Source: Xenophilus sp. AP218F
Lineage (GTDB): Bacteria > Pseudomonadota > Gammaproteobacteria > Burkholderiales > Chromobacteriaceae
Reading direction: 5' to 3'
Length of the DNA: 64,000 nt
Assembly (NCBI GenBank): GCA_002213445.1
Contig: NJIE01000003.1
Coordinates: 248,001 to 312,000, forward strand
In this document: positions 17,440-28,479 of the stretch, piece after piece
Layout: each line of letters begins with the position of its first letter
Numbering within the stretch: the first letter of the stretch is position 1
Notes under the pieces: generated by a model
What the model was told of the DNA's origin: nothing
What the model saw: only the letters and a program-made list of their open reading frames with translations
Database searches by the model: none
Made by a program: the position numbers and the translations under genes

Positions 17440-19086
17440 TCAGGATTGCAAAGCCGCCTTGTTGCCCTTCTCGATCTGCTTGTTGATGAACCACTGCTGG
17501 GCGATGGACAACACGTTGTTGACCACGTAGTACAGCACCAGGCCGGCGGGGAAGAAGAAGAACAGCGCCGAGAAGGCCAGCGGCATGATCTTCATCATCT
17601 TCGCCTGCATCGGGTCGGTCGGCGGCGGATTCAGGAAAGTCTGCAGGAACATGGTCGCGGCCATGATCACCGGCAGGATGTAGTACGGGTCCGGACGAGC
17701 CAGGTCGGTGTACCACAGGATCCACGGCGCTTCGCGCAGCTCGACCGAGGCCAGGAGCGCCCAGTACAGGCCGATGAACACCGGGATCTGGATCAGCATC
17801 GGCAGGCAGCCGCCCAGCGGATTCACCTTCTCCGACTTGTACATCTCCATCACCGCCTGCTGGAACTTCATGCGGTCGTCGCCGTACTGCTCCTTCATCC
17901 GTTCCAGACGCGGCGCCAGAGCCTTCATCTTGGCCATGGAGCGGTAGGAAGCGGCGGTCAGCGGGTAGAACACCGCCTTCACCGTCAGCGTCAGCAGGAC
18001 AATCGCCCAACCCCAGTTGCTCACCAGGCCGTGCAGCTTCACCAGCAGCCAGAACAGCGGCGAAGCGAAGATGTAGAAGATTCCGAAGTCCTTGGCGTAC
18101 TCCATGCCCTCGGCCAGCTTGGAGATGATGTTGTACTCTTCCGGACCGGCGTACAGCGGCACGCTCACGCTCAGGCTCTTGCCCGGCTGCACGGTGGCGT
18201 AGTCCACCAGCGCGGCGGCGGAATTCAGGCCGTTGCTTTGCGTCAGTTCGAAGCGGCAGGACTTGTCGTCCTTGCACACGCTCTGGCCGTCCAGCGGCTT
18301 CAGAATCCAGGCGGACATGAAGTAGTGCTGCAGCATGGCCACCCAGCCGTCGGTGGTGGTCTTGGCGTAGTCGCCCTTGCCCTTGGCCAGATCGTCGAAA
18401 CTCACCTTCTGGAACTTGTGTTCCGAGGTGTAGACAGCCGGACCGGTGTAGGTGTGGGCCATGCGGCTTTCGCCTTCCGGCGCCTGGCTGTCGCGCAGCA
18501 GGCGATAGTAGGCGGTGGCGGCCAGCGGCGCGCTGCCGCCGTTTACGATGTCGTAACGCACGCCGATTTCGTAGCTGCCCTTGGTGAAGGTGTACACCTT
18601 GTTCACCTTGACGCCGTTGGCTTCCGGCGCGGTCAGCTTCACTTCCAGCTTGTCGCCGCTAAGGGCGTAGCTGGTTTTCTCGGCGGTGAAAACGGTTTTG
18701 TGGGTAGGCAGCGCCGGGTTGCTGGCGGCCACGAGGCCGGTCTGGGCCACGTAGACGCGCTTGGCGTTGTCTTCAAACAGCTGGAACGGCTGGCCGTGTT
18801 GTTCGGCGGAGCCGTGCTTGGTCAGGGCGAGCGAACGCAGGTCGCCGCCCACGGTGTCGATCTGGGCGTTCAGCACGTCGGTGCTGACGGTGATGCGCTG
18901 GCCGTTGCTCAGCTTGCCGGCTTCAGCCGGCTGGGCGTGGCTGCCGCCGCTTGCCGCGCTGGAAGGCGCGGTCTGGGTCTTGGCTGCCTGCTGCTGCGGG
19001 GTGGGCTTGGGCGCGAAGAATTCCTGCCAGCCTAGCAGGATGCCCATGGACAGCACCACGAAGATTATGAGTCGCTTGGAATCCAT
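17440..19086 (-). CDS. yidC: Membrane protein insertase YidC
   Basis: 548 residues, normal for the Gram-negative form: an N-terminal anchor ([15 protein letters not shown]), a large periplasmic beta domain (about 60-340) and the conserved five-helix insertase core (about 350-540) with [18 protein letters not shown]. It inserts and folds inner-membrane proteins with or without SecYEG. It lies just downstream of yidD in the rpmH operon. Confidence 0.97.
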   Translation of the reverse strand: MDSKRLIIFVVLSMGILLGWQEFFAPKPTPQQQAAKTQTAPSSAASGGSHAQPAEAGKLSNGQRITVSTDVLNAQIDTVGGDLRSLALTKHGSAEQHGQPFQLFEDNAKRVYVAQTGLVAASNPALPTHKTVFTAEKTSYALSGDKLEVKLTAPEANGVKVNKVYTFTKGSYEIGVRYDIVNGGSAPLAATAYYRLLRDSQAPEGESRMAHTYTGPAVYTSEHKFQKVSFDDLAKGKGDYAKTTTDGWVAMLQHYFMSAWILKPLDGQSVCKDDKSCRFELTQSNGLNSAAALVDYATVQPGKSLSVSVPLYAGPEEYNIISKLAEGMEYAKDFGIFYIFASPLFWLLVKLHGLVSNWGWAIVLLTLTVKAVFYPLTAASYRSMAKMKALAPRLERMKEQYGDDRMKFQQAVMEMYKSEKVNPLGGCLPMLIQIPVFIGLYWALLASVELREAPWILWYTDLARPDPYYILPVIMAATMFLQTFLNPPPTDPMQAKMMKIMPLAFSALFFFFPAGLVLYYVVNNVLSIAQQWFINKQIEKGNKAALQS

Positions 19087-19106
19087 CTCTCGATACCGGG
19101 GAAAGT

Positions 19107-19316
19107 TCAGGGAACCGGGTCATAGCCGCTGCCGCCCCAGGGGTGGCAACGTCCGATGCGTCTGGCAGCCAGCCAGCCGCCCTTGATTACACCGTGCTTG
19201 TTCACCGCCTCGATCGCATAACAGGAGCAGGTCGGCACGTAACGGCAGCGGGGTGCCAGCCACGGGCTGATTGCCAGCTGGTAAAAACGGATCAAGAGGA
19301 TGAGGACGCGTGACAT
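19107..19316 (-). CDS. yidD: Membrane protein insertion efficiency factor YidD
   Basis: 69 residues with the family pattern: amphipathic [13 protein letters not shown], then [15 protein letters not shown] cysteines and a C-terminal [14 protein letters not shown]. It assists YidC. It overlaps rnpA by 25 bases and ends 20 bases before yidC. Confidence 0.95.
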   Translation of the reverse strand: MSRVLILLIRFYQLAISPWLAPRCRYVPTCSCYAIEAVNKHGVIKGGWLAARRIGRCHPWGGSGYDPVP

Positions 19317-19654
19317 CGTGCCAGTTTAGCAAACAGTGTGGACAAAGCCGTTACGGCTTCGTTCTGCTGATCGCGGGTAAAAGGCTGTTTGGCCCGCACC
19401 ACATAGTCCACGCCGCCCAGCGTTTGCTGGTTGAGGCGGAACCACTCGCGCACGCAGCGCTTGATGTAATTGCGGCGCACCGCCCGCTTGGCGACCTTCT
19501 TGCCCACCACCAATCCCACGCGGGGGTGGCCCAGATCGTTGCCGCGGGCGTACACCTGAAAGAACGCATTGCTGCGCTGCTGCCGCAAACTAAAAACGGA
19601 TGAGAACTCATCCGTTTTTAATAGCCGGTGCGCACGGCGAAAGCGGTAAGCCAC
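19292..19654 (-). CDS. rnpA: Ribonuclease P protein component
   Basis: 120 residues. The RNA-binding signature [13 protein letters not shown] is present, with [17 protein letters not shown] at the start as in other RnpA proteins. It partners with the RNase P RNA in tRNA 5' maturation. It lies directly after rpmH (6 bp) and overlaps yidD. Confidence 0.95.
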   Translation of the reverse strand: MAYRFRRAHRLLKTDEFSSVFSLRQQRSNAFFQVYARGNDLGHPRVGLVVGKKVAKRAVRRNYIKRCVREWFRLNQQTLGGVDYVVRAKQPFTRDQQNEAVTALSTLFAKLARCHASSSS

Positions 19655-19660
19655 AAGGAC

Positions 19661-19795
19661 TTAAACGGCCAGACGCTTGCGACCTTTGGCGCGACGTGCG
19701 GCGATAACGGCACGGCCACCACGGGTCTTCATGCGAACGAGGAAGCCGTGAGTGCGCTTACGACGGGTATTGGAAGGCTGATAAGTGCGTTTCAT
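19661..19795 (-). CDS. rpmH: 50S ribosomal protein L34
   Basis: 44 residues, [18 protein letters not shown] onward, a textbook L34. It is the first gene of the leftward operon and stands back to back with dnaA, the usual arrangement at bacterial origins. Confidence 0.98.
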   Translation of the reverse strand: MKRTYQPSNTRRKRTHGFLVRMKTRGGRAVIAARRAKGRKRLAV

Positions 19796-20116
19796 GATAT
19801 GGGTTTCCTGTTTCGAAACGGAAATAAACGCGTGATTTGACTCGAAAAACCGCGACTTGTCAATGATGAATTTTCGCAAGCCCTGTGGATAACTTTGCGA
19901 AAAACCGTTAGAATGTCCGGGCTTATCGTTCCTGCCCCTCTGCCCAACAAATGAACACCGCAGCCCGCTCCCGCGTCCGGCCGCGATGACCCAAGGCAGC
20001 CGCGGCGGGAAGCTTCCATGCCGAACACTCGTCCTGACCGCCCGCGCGGGCAGGCCTTCTCCATCGCTCCCGCAGCATCGGGCGGTGGATTTTTCGCTTT
20101 TACTTGCGTGTATGTA
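19796..20116. other. rpmH-dnaA intergenic region, putative origin or dnaA promoter
   Basis: 321 bp between divergent genes. It contains one perfect DnaA box and AT-rich tracts in its left half; the right half is GC-rich. A single consensus box is few for a full oriC, so this may be only the dnaA/rpmH promoter region, with weaker boxes not evident by eye. Confidence 0.5.
19884..19892 (-). promoter_or_regulatory. DnaA box
   Basis: TGTGGATAA on the plus strand is the reverse complement of the consensus TTATCCACA, a perfect match. It may serve dnaA autoregulation or origin function. Confidence 0.75.
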
Positions 20117-21514
20117 ATGACTGAACTGGATCAATTCTGGCCTGCCTGCCTCGCTCGCCTGGAGGCTGAACTGTCTTCGCAGCAGTTCAACACCTGGATC
20201 AAGCCGCTGACGGCCGAACCGGGCGAAGAAGGCGTCGCCCTGCTGGCGCCCAACCGCTTCATCATGCAGTTCATCAAAGACCGCTTCCTTGGCCGCATCG
20301 AGGAACTGGCGGTGGAACTGATGGGCGAATGCCCGGTGGAGCTGCGCCTGGGCGCGCCCAGCGCCAAGCCGCTGCGCCCGGCCGCCAGCAGCCAGCCCAA
20401 GGCCGCGCCCGCCAAGGCGGAGCCGGCCCGCGCCGAGCAGCCCTCCCCCGCCAAACAGGCGGCGGTGAAGGCCATCGGCGGCAGCCATGAAAGCACGCGC
20501 CTCAATCCGTCGTTCACCTTCGACACGCTGGTCACCGGCAAGGGCAACCAGCTGGCGCGGGCTGCCGCGATGCAGATCGCCGAGAATCCGGGCGACCAGG
20601 CCTACAACCCGCTGTTCGTCTACGGCGGCGTGGGCCTGGGCAAAACCCACTTGATCCAGGCCATCGGCAACCACGTGTTCCAGAAGAACCCGCAAGCCAA
20701 GATCCGCTACATCCACGCCGAACGCTACGTGGCCGACATCATGCGCGCCTACCAGCACAAGGCCTTCGACGAATTCAAGCGTTACTACCACTCGCTGGAC
20801 CTGCTGCTGATCGACGACATCCAGTTCTTCGCCGGCAAGAACCGCACCCAGGAAGAATTCTTCTATGCCTTCAATGCGCTGATCGAGGGCGGCAAGCAGG
20901 TGATCATGACCTGCGACAGCTACCCCAAGCAGATTGAAGGGATGGAAGAGCGCCTGATTTCTCGCTTCTCCTGGGGCCTGACCGTGGAAATCCAGCCGCC
21001 GGAGCTGGAAATGCGCGTCGCCATCCTGATGAAGAAGGCCGAGGCCGACAGCATCAAGCTGGACCACAACGTAGCCTTCTTCATCGCCCAGAACGTGCGC
21101 TCCAACGTGCGCGAGCTGGAAGGCGCGCTCAAGCGCGTGGTGGCCTACGCCCGCTTCACCAACCAGAACATCTCGCTGGAGCTGGTGAAGGAAGCGCTGA
21201 AGGACATCCTCGCCGCCGGCAACCGCCAGGTGACGGTGGACGCCATCCAGAAGACGGTGGCCGAGTACTACAAGATCAAGCTGTCCGACATGCACAGCAA
21301 GAAGCGTTCGCGCGACATCGCGCGGCCGCGCCAGGTGGCGATGGCGCTGGCCAAGGAGCTGACCCAGCTGTCCTTGCCCAATATCGGCGACGCCTTCGGC
21401 GGCCGCGACCACACCACGGTGCTGCACGCCTGCAAGACCATCGCCGAGATGCGCGGCAACGACGCCGACATCGCCCACGATTACGATACGCTGCTAGCCA
21501 TGCTGCGTAACTGA
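20117..21514 (+). CDS. dnaA: Chromosomal replication initiator DnaA
   Basis: 465 residues. Domain I ([21 protein letters not shown]) is followed by a proline/alanine linker, the AAA+ domain (Walker [10 protein letters not shown], Walker B LLIDDIQF) and the C-terminal DNA-binding domain with [16 protein letters not shown] start at the ATG of MTELDQFW; the open frame extends 33 codons further but into intergenic DNA. First gene of the dnaA-dnaN unit. Confidence 0.97.
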   Translation: MTELDQFWPACLARLEAELSSQQFNTWIKPLTAEPGEEGVALLAPNRFIMQFIKDRFLGRIEELAVELMGECPVELRLGAPSAKPLRPAASSQPKAAPAKAEPARAEQPSPAKQAAVKAIGGSHESTRLNPSFTFDTLVTGKGNQLARAAAMQIAENPGDQAYNPLFVYGGVGLGKTHLIQAIGNHVFQKNPQAKIRYIHAERYVADIMRAYQHKAFDEFKRYYHSLDLLLIDDIQFFAGKNRTQEEFFYAFNALIEGGKQVIMTCDSYPKQIEGMEERLISRFSWGLTVEIQPPELEMRVAILMKKAEADSIKLDHNVAFFIAQNVRSNVRELEGALKRVVAYARFTNQNISLELVKEALKDILAAGNRQVTVDAIQKTVAEYYKIKLSDMHSKKRSRDIARPRQVAMALAKELTQLSLPNIGDAFGGRDHTTVLHACKTIAEMRGNDADIAHDYDTLLAMLRN

Positions 21515-21558
21515 CCCACCATGAACCGACTCTTAAAAAACCAACGGGAGCCCGCCAC

Positions 21559-22668
21559 ATGCTGATCCTGCAAGCCGAACGCGATGCCCTGCTCAAGCCC
21601 TTGCTGGCAGTCACCGGCATTGTCGAGCGTCGTCACACCCTGCCCATCCTGTCCAACGTCCTGATCGAGAAGAAGGGCGGACAGGTCGGCTTCCTGGCCA
21701 CCGATCTGGAAATCCAGATCACCACCGCCAGCGCCGACGAGCTGCCGGGCGAAGACTTCCGCCTCACCACCTCGGCCAAGAAGCTGCAGGACATCCTGCG
21801 CGCCATCCCCGGCAACGCCACCGTCACGCTGGAACAGCTGGACGGCGGCCGCCTGGTGCTGAAGGCGGGCAAGAGCCGCTTCAACCTGCAAACCCTGCCG
21901 GCGGAAGATTTCCCGCTGCTGTCGGTGGGCAGCGCCAGCGACTCCAGCTTCTCGCTGTCGCAACGCGAACTCAAGCGCCTGATTTCCCAGGTGCAATACG
22001 CGATGGCGGTGCAGGATATCCGCTACTACCTCAACGGCCTGTTGATGCAGACCGACGGCAACCAGGTGCGCCTGATCGCCACCGACGGCCACCGCTTGGC
22101 CTTCGCCAGCACCGACGTCGCCGCCACCCTGCCCAAGGCCGAAGTCATCCTGCCGCGCAAGACCATCATCGAGCTGTACAAGCTGCTGCAGGACAGCGAC
22201 GACGAAATCAACATCGAAGTGCTGGCCAACCAGGTGCGCTTCAGCTTCGGCGCCACCGTCATCATCAGCAAGGTGGTGGACGGCAAGTTCCCGGACTACA
22301 ACCGCGTCATTCCGCTGGATAACGACAAGATCTTCCTGATCGAACGCCTGGAATTCCTGCACGCGCTGCAACGCGCCGCCATTCTCGCCAACGAGAAATT
22401 CCGCGGCGTGCGGCTGGTGCTAGCCCCCGGCAAGATGTCCATCCTGTGCACCAACAGCGAACAGGAAGAAGCGGAAGAAGAGCTGGAAATCGCCTATCAG
22501 GGCGGCACGCTGGAAATCGGCTTCAACATCAATTACCTGATGGACGTGCTGACCAACCTGCCGATCGACACCCTGCAACTGGCGTTCGGCGACGCCAACC
22601 GCAGCACGCTGGTCACCATTCCGGACGTCAGCAACTTCAAGTACATCGTGATGCCGATGCGCATCTGA
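21559..22668 (+). CDS. dnaN: DNA polymerase III beta clamp
   Basis: 369 residues, three repeated clamp domains, ending with the conserved YIVMPMRI tail. GGGAG stands upstream of ATG 21559. It follows dnaA after 44 bp and is probably co-transcribed. recF, often found next, is absent. Confidence 0.97.
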   Translation: MLILQAERDALLKPLLAVTGIVERRHTLPILSNVLIEKKGGQVGFLATDLEIQITTASADELPGEDFRLTTSAKKLQDILRAIPGNATVTLEQLDGGRLVLKAGKSRFNLQTLPAEDFPLLSVGSASDSSFSLSQRELKRLISQVQYAMAVQDIRYYLNGLLMQTDGNQVRLIATDGHRLAFASTDVAATLPKAEVILPRKTIIELYKLLQDSDDEINIEVLANQVRFSFGATVIISKVVDGKFPDYNRVIPLDNDKIFLIERLEFLHALQRAAILANEKFRGVRLVLAPGKMSILCTNSEQEEAEEELEIAYQGGTLEIGFNINYLMDVLTNLPIDTLQLAFGDANRSTLVTIPDVSNFKYIVMPMRI

Positions 22669-22688
22669 CCGCTGCGCGCGATGTGAGC

Positions 22689-22708
22689 GGAAGGCCTGCC
22701 GGCCTTCC
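22689..22708. terminator. Hairpin between dnaN and gyrB
   Basis: GGAAGGCC (22689-22696) pairs with GGCCTTCC (22701-22708) over a four-base loop. A short TTTTA occurs 15 bases later. It may be a weak terminator or attenuator before gyrB. Confidence 0.45.
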
Positions 22709-22721
22709 AACCGGGTTTTAG

Positions 22722-25173
<2,452 letters not shown>

Positions 25174-25175
<2 letters not shown>

Positions 25176-25178
25176 GGG
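25174..25178. repeat. Target-site duplication AAGGG (left copy)
   Basis: AAGGG, beginning in the gyrB stop codon, is repeated at 37892-37896 just outside the right end of the Tn7-like element. Five bases is the duplication length of Tn7-like transposons. Confidence 0.85.
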
Positions 25179-25236
25179 TGTAGGGTGACACTCAAAGTGA
25201 CATTTGTGTCAGGTTAGTGAAAAAATGCTGACACAG
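25179..25236. repeat. Left end of Tn7-like element, TnsB-type sites
   Basis: After TGTAGGGTGACA come AGTGACA, TTGTGTCA and CTGACACA. TGTGTCA (25206-25212) and TGACACA (about 25230-25236) are inverted with 17 bases between them, an arrangement repeated at the right end with 16 bases between. Confidence 0.75.
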
Positions 25237-25242
25237 ATAATG

Positions 25243-25277
25243 AAAAAACCCACCGGATAGCTTCGGTGGGTTTTTTT
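25243..25277. terminator. Strong bidirectional terminator inside transposon left end
   Basis: AAAAAACCCACCG pairs with CGGTGGGTTTTTT around an 8-base loop, with a T run on both strands. It lies 68 bp past gyrB and can end gyrB transcription and leftward cargo transcription. Confidence 0.9.
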
Positions 25278-25399
25278 ACGATTGATCAAACTTCCTCTTT
25301 TCGGCCAAAGCTGCCCGTCGCAAGAGCGAAGAAATGTGGCTGGTTTCGTATTTAAAGCAGTCACAAATGTATCTAGTAAATGCGGGGCGATTCAGTAAT

Positions 25400-25465
25400 C
25401 GGTGGCCGGAGTGCCGCAGGCACGAAGGGAACCCAAAGCGCAGCTTTGGGCCATCCGGTTGACCG
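25400..25465. other. Three-stem structured element
   Basis: An outer stem CGGTGGCCGGA/TCCGGTTGACCG encloses two perfect hairpins, GTGCC-GCA-GGCAC (25411-25423) and CCCAAAGC-GCA-GCTTTGGG (25432-25450). It lies at the 3' end of the two-gene membrane unit. It could be a terminal recombination site (attC-like), a transcription terminator or a structured RNA. Confidence 0.45.
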
Positions 25466-25480
25466 AAAGATTAGACACCA

Positions 25481-25879
25481 TTAGCTTAATTCTTTTCGTA
25501 ACGACCACAGCTTTACTACCAGCATCCACATATACGCTGCTAGTACAGTGGATACAAGAGTTACGAAGCAGTAGGCGGTCCTTACTGCGTCATACTTGTC
25601 AAGGGCGGATAAACCCGCATCTTGATATCTACTCATCGAATCCTTGGCGATTTTCAGTGCATCCGGAAGAAAAATTAGTGCTACGAAAAGCGCCATAATG
25701 GCTACGGGTAGAGCTTTTGCGAAAAGTATACCGGATACTGCCGTGCGTGCCGCTCCATTGTCTTCCTTGTGCGGCTTGGGTTTTGTATCCAATGCCTTAG
25801 CTATATCGGCATACCAAAGGCTGAAAAGTATTGCTGCAATAGCCATAAGCAGACTTGAGGCTGAAAGTAGGTCACTCAT
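25481..25879 (-). CDS. Small membrane protein of unknown function (transposon cargo)
   Basis: 132 residues starting MSDLLSASS. There are three predicted membrane segments (about 3-22, 52-73, 103-122) with a charged loop, KPKPHKEDNG, after the first. It follows the 189-residue gene after 2 bp, so the two are surely one operon. I do not recognise the family. Codon use is more AT-rich than the backbone. Confidence 0.6.
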   Translation of the reverse strand: MSDLLSASSLLMAIAAILFSLWYADIAKALDTKPKPHKEDNGAARTAVSGILFAKALPVAIMALFVALIFLPDALKIAKDSMSRYQDAGLSALDKYDAVRTAYCFVTLVSTVLAAYMWMLVVKLWSLRKELS

Positions 25880-25881
25880 GA

Positions 25882-26451
25882 TTATGGGTTGGGCCGAACG
25901 GCAAAATTTGTACATAGTCGATTGTAGGACGAAGGGGGGATTTCAAATGTTGATACGCTTCCCCTTCTTTTAACTACGGGTGAAAGACTACCATCAATGT
26001 CAGCCAATGTTTTATTAAGTTCATCTACCACATTCTGGCTATTAATGACCACGGTATAGTCGTCTATATTATTTTGACGCGTTGCAGCTGTTAGAGCCAC
26101 ACCGAGGGTACGCTCAACACAATTCCGCAGTTGATATTGATACTTAGAAATTACCGATCTGATAAGTGAGCGGCTTTCAGTCAAGGTTGTTTGGAATAAA
26201 CTACTAACTGTTCTCTCGTCTGGAATGACTCCGTTGAACGCCGTTTCAATTAGCAGCAGTAGCCTGTATTCTAGCATGTCACTTCCACGCTTAAATACTT
26301 TCTGCCCTCTGAACATGGCTAAATATTCATTAATTGAAGCTGTAGAGCATGCGTTAAGTCGGTTATTTAGATCTGCAACACCACATCCTAGAATCGCTGC
26401 GATTTCAGTCTCTTCGGCGGGGGTTAAGTCTAAAGTGAGAGTGATTTGCAC
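25882..26451 (-). CDS. Hypothetical protein, partner of small membrane protein
   Basis: 189 residues, soluble, no signal peptide. The N-terminus TLDLTPAEETEIAAILGC and the mostly helical middle show no motif I know. The start is GTG at 26451, with a weak ribosome site. The unit of two genes is bounded by inverted copies of TTAGACACCAT (25471-25481 and 26464-26474) and lies next to an attC-like site, suggesting capture as a cassette. A membrane plus cytosolic pair on a mobile element could be a defence or toxin pair, but that is only inference. Confidence 0.55.
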   Translation of the reverse strand: MQITLTLDLTPAEETEIAAILGCGVADLNNRLNACSTASINEYLAMFRGQKVFKRGSDMLEYRLLLLIETAFNGVIPDERTVSSLFQTTLTESRSLIRSVISKYQYQLRNCVERTLGVALTAATRQNNIDDYTVVINSQNVVDELNKTLADIDGSLSPVVKRRGSVSTFEIPPSSYNRLCTNFAVRPNP

Positions 26452-26468
26452 GGGTGTATCCCTATGGT

Positions 26469-26528
26469 GTCTAACGATTAAGCTAAATGGCGAGCGTCAG
26501 CGCGTCCGGTTTGAGCTCCGGGTTATGC
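26469..26528 (-). other. Integron attC-like site
   Basis: Read leftward the 60-bp site starts GCATAAC (RYYYAAC with one mismatch) and ends GTTAGAC (perfect GTTRRRY). Inside, AGCTCAAA and TTTAGCT can pair, leaving one extrahelical base, the hallmark of attC. The stop codon of the fragment gene upstream falls inside it, as in gene cassettes. No integrase gene is present in the window. Confidence 0.4.
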
Positions 26529-26658
26529 GAACCTCGATTGCATAAGCATCACTGCTGTTAACAACAAGCTCAACAATGGCAGTAGCAGGATCGGTGATGA
26601 TGGCGCCAGCGTGGTTCTCTAGGAATCCCTCATCGTAGAGGAGGGTTTGTTGTTCCAT
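26497..26658 (-). pseudogene. N-terminal fragment of a GHKL ATPase gene
   Basis: 53 residues from ATG 26658. It contains FLENHAGAIITDP and AIVELVVNSSDAYA, the N-box (E-x3-N-x2-DA) of HSP90/MutL/histidine-kinase-type ATPases. The frame then ends within the attC-like site, so the ATP lid and the rest are missing. Either a deletion joined this start to a cassette end or the gene was truncated by cassette recombination. Confidence 0.6.
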
Positions 26659-27091
26659 TAAAATAGTTTTTATGCAATTTAAACACCTAAATAATACGAC
26701 AAATAACTATTTTAGGGAACGATCGAGTTCTCAAAAAAGTCAACGACTGCTACCCGTTCAGTGACCGGTGGCCTAATGATTGCAGGCGGTGATGGCCATA
26801 GGTGCGAACGGCAGCAATGGCCGAAAAGGAGACGATGCCTCGCTCCCAGAGAAGAAGTGACAACTTGCTTCACCTGGCATCTGGGAGACACCTTTGTCTG
26901 CGTGTTGCATTTTCACTCAAATTCACAGCAAAACTTCCCCCACCCCCTGAGAGTCCGGCGCGACCAGCCTGATAGAAAATCAGCTGGTACCATTTTGATT
27001 TCATTCTGTTATTCCGAGCACCCCTGATGTTTGACACCCCTGCCAGCCGACTCTAGCCTGCTTGAAATTTCTTTCCAAACTCTCGGTAATA
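26659..27091. other. Non-coding stretch inside transposon
   Basis: 433 bp. The left 100 bp are AT-rich and probably hold the promoter of the truncated ATPase gene. The rest has no convincing gene and no clear repeat. Near 26971, GATAGAAAATCAGCTGGTACC contains a small palindrome, CAGCTG, of no obvious meaning. Confidence 0.4.
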
Positions 27092-27511
27092 ATGAGCCCC
27101 TTTGCCCACCTGCTACATGAGTTGCGAATGCGCTACAGCATCCGACAAGGCGATCTCGCAGAGCTGATCGGCTATGAGCAGAGCTATGTCTCATCTCTTG
27201 AAGTCGGTATCAAAGGGCCACCCCAGCCAGAATTCATCACCAAGCTGATCAAGGCGCTAGATCTCCCACCAGAAGATCAAGCACGTCTGTATTCAGCTGT
27301 AACGGCATCACAGCGCAAGCTAGTTATCGACACGGATGCACCACAAGAGGTGTATCAGCTGGTTGCAGACTTGCAGCAAAGCCTACACAAGCTGCAACCC
27401 GCGCAGATTCGAGTGATTCGGGAAATTTTGGCGATGAAGATTCAGGAAGAACCCATGCCTGAACCGGTCCGGCGTCTCAAGCGCCGCAAAAGAGAGGAGG
27501 CCCAAATGTAA
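27092..27511 (+). CDS. XRE-family helix-turn-helix regulator
   Basis: 139 residues beginning MSPFAHLLHELRMRYSI. An XRE-type helix-turn-helix covers about 5-60 (RQGDLAELIGYEQSYVSSLE), followed by a helical region and a basic tail RRLKRRKREEAQ. It reads toward tnsA, 245 bp upstream, and may repress the transposition genes or cargo. The open frame extends ten codons upstream, but ATG 27092 fits the domain start better. Confidence 0.75.
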   Translation: MSPFAHLLHELRMRYSIRQGDLAELIGYEQSYVSSLEVGIKGPPQPEFITKLIKALDLPPEDQARLYSAVTASQRKLVIDTDAPQEVYQLVADLQQSLHKLQPAQIRVIREILAMKIQEEPMPEPVRRLKRRKREEAQM

Positions 27512-27756
27512 ACGGGACAAACCTTGCGGCTTGGCCCGTTCTTTAAGGGTCTGAAATCAGCAGATCTCAGGAATTCGACACTCAGAGTATCTGCACTCCC
27601 TCCGCATAGGTCAAGCCACAACCTCACGCACCATGCCGATCCGCAGCCTGTAAAACGCTGCGGCAGGGTATTTGTACGCCCGAAATCGGTGATATTCGAC
27701 CCTTTCCGGTGGGTAAGAGGCCGTTGCTGCCCCTTGCCCACGTAGGAGGAGCAGTC

Positions 27757-28479
27757 ATGCCAGCAATTTCACTCAAACGGCAGTTACTGAGTCGTTCCTC
27801 TGGTGGCCTGGTCCACCAGCGCTCCCGCGAAGTGATCCGCTCTACAGGCGGGATCATGCGCGGCAAGTTTCCCAGCCGTAAAACCGGCCGCCTGGTGCAT
27901 TACGAAGGCTTGCTTGAGCGGGATGCCATCTACCTGTTCGAGACATCCCCGCTGATTGAAAGCTTCGCTGAGCAGCCCGAGCGCACCTACTTCCCTGATG
28001 GTAACAAGCTTCGGCGCTATACACCGGATTTCGTCCTCGACCTTCACGACGGTCGGCGCGTACTGGTTGAAATCAAGCCCGCCCGCAGCCTTCAGCAGCC
28101 TGAAGTACGCCACAAGCTCGATTGTGTCGCGGCGGAGCTGGAACGAACGGGCCAAACCTTTCTGGTCTTGAGCGAAACAGACCTGCGACAGCAGCCCCGG
28201 CTCGACAACTTGAAATGGATTTATCAGCACGCCAGCAAGCGCGTCGTGTCGTTCATGCAAAGCCGCACCGCGATTGAGTCGTTGGCCGGCGATTTCCCCA
28301 TGACGCTAGATGCAGCAAGCCATGCGCTAACGATGCATGGTGTGGAGCCATTCGGCTTGTTACTGGATGGCTGGCTGCAATGCGACCTGTCTGAGCCCGT
28401 CAATTTCGATACCCCGGTTACCCTGAGCATGGAGAGCGATCATGAGTGGTTTCGCATTGCGCCAAAATATGGCTTTTGA
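27757..28479 (+). CDS. tnsA: Tn7-like transposition protein TnsA (endonuclease)
   Basis: 240 residues. The N-terminal domain has the restriction-endonuclease fold of TnsA, with YEGLLERDAIYL (Glu), YTPDFVLDL (Asp) and VLVEIKPA (Glu-x-Lys) in order. TnsA nicks the 5' ends so that the element moves by cut-and-paste. GGAGGAG stands 9 bases before ATG 27757. The gene overlaps tnsB by 38 bases and heads the operon tnsA-B-C-tniQ-tniQ. Confidence 0.88.
   Translation: MPAISLKRQLLSRSSGGLVHQRSREVIRSTGGIMRGKFPSRKTGRLVHYEGLLERDAIYLFETSPLIESFAEQPERTYFPDGNKLRRYTPDFVLDLHDGRRVLVEIKPARSLQQPEVRHKLDCVAAELERTGQTFLVLSETDLRQQPRLDNLKWIYQHASKRVVSFMQSRTAIESLAGDFPMTLDAASHALTMHGVEPFGLLLDGWLQCDLSEPVNFDTPVTLSMESDHEWFRIAPKYGF

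Noticed and set aside
19796-20116. Calling this region a definite oriC
   Set aside because: Only one perfect DnaA box is visible, and no clear cluster with an AT-rich unwinding region, so I list it as putative only.
26469-26528. A full chromosomal integron
   Set aside because: Only one convincing attC-like site and no integron integrase; the second candidate near 25400 lacks a proper GTTRRRY end.
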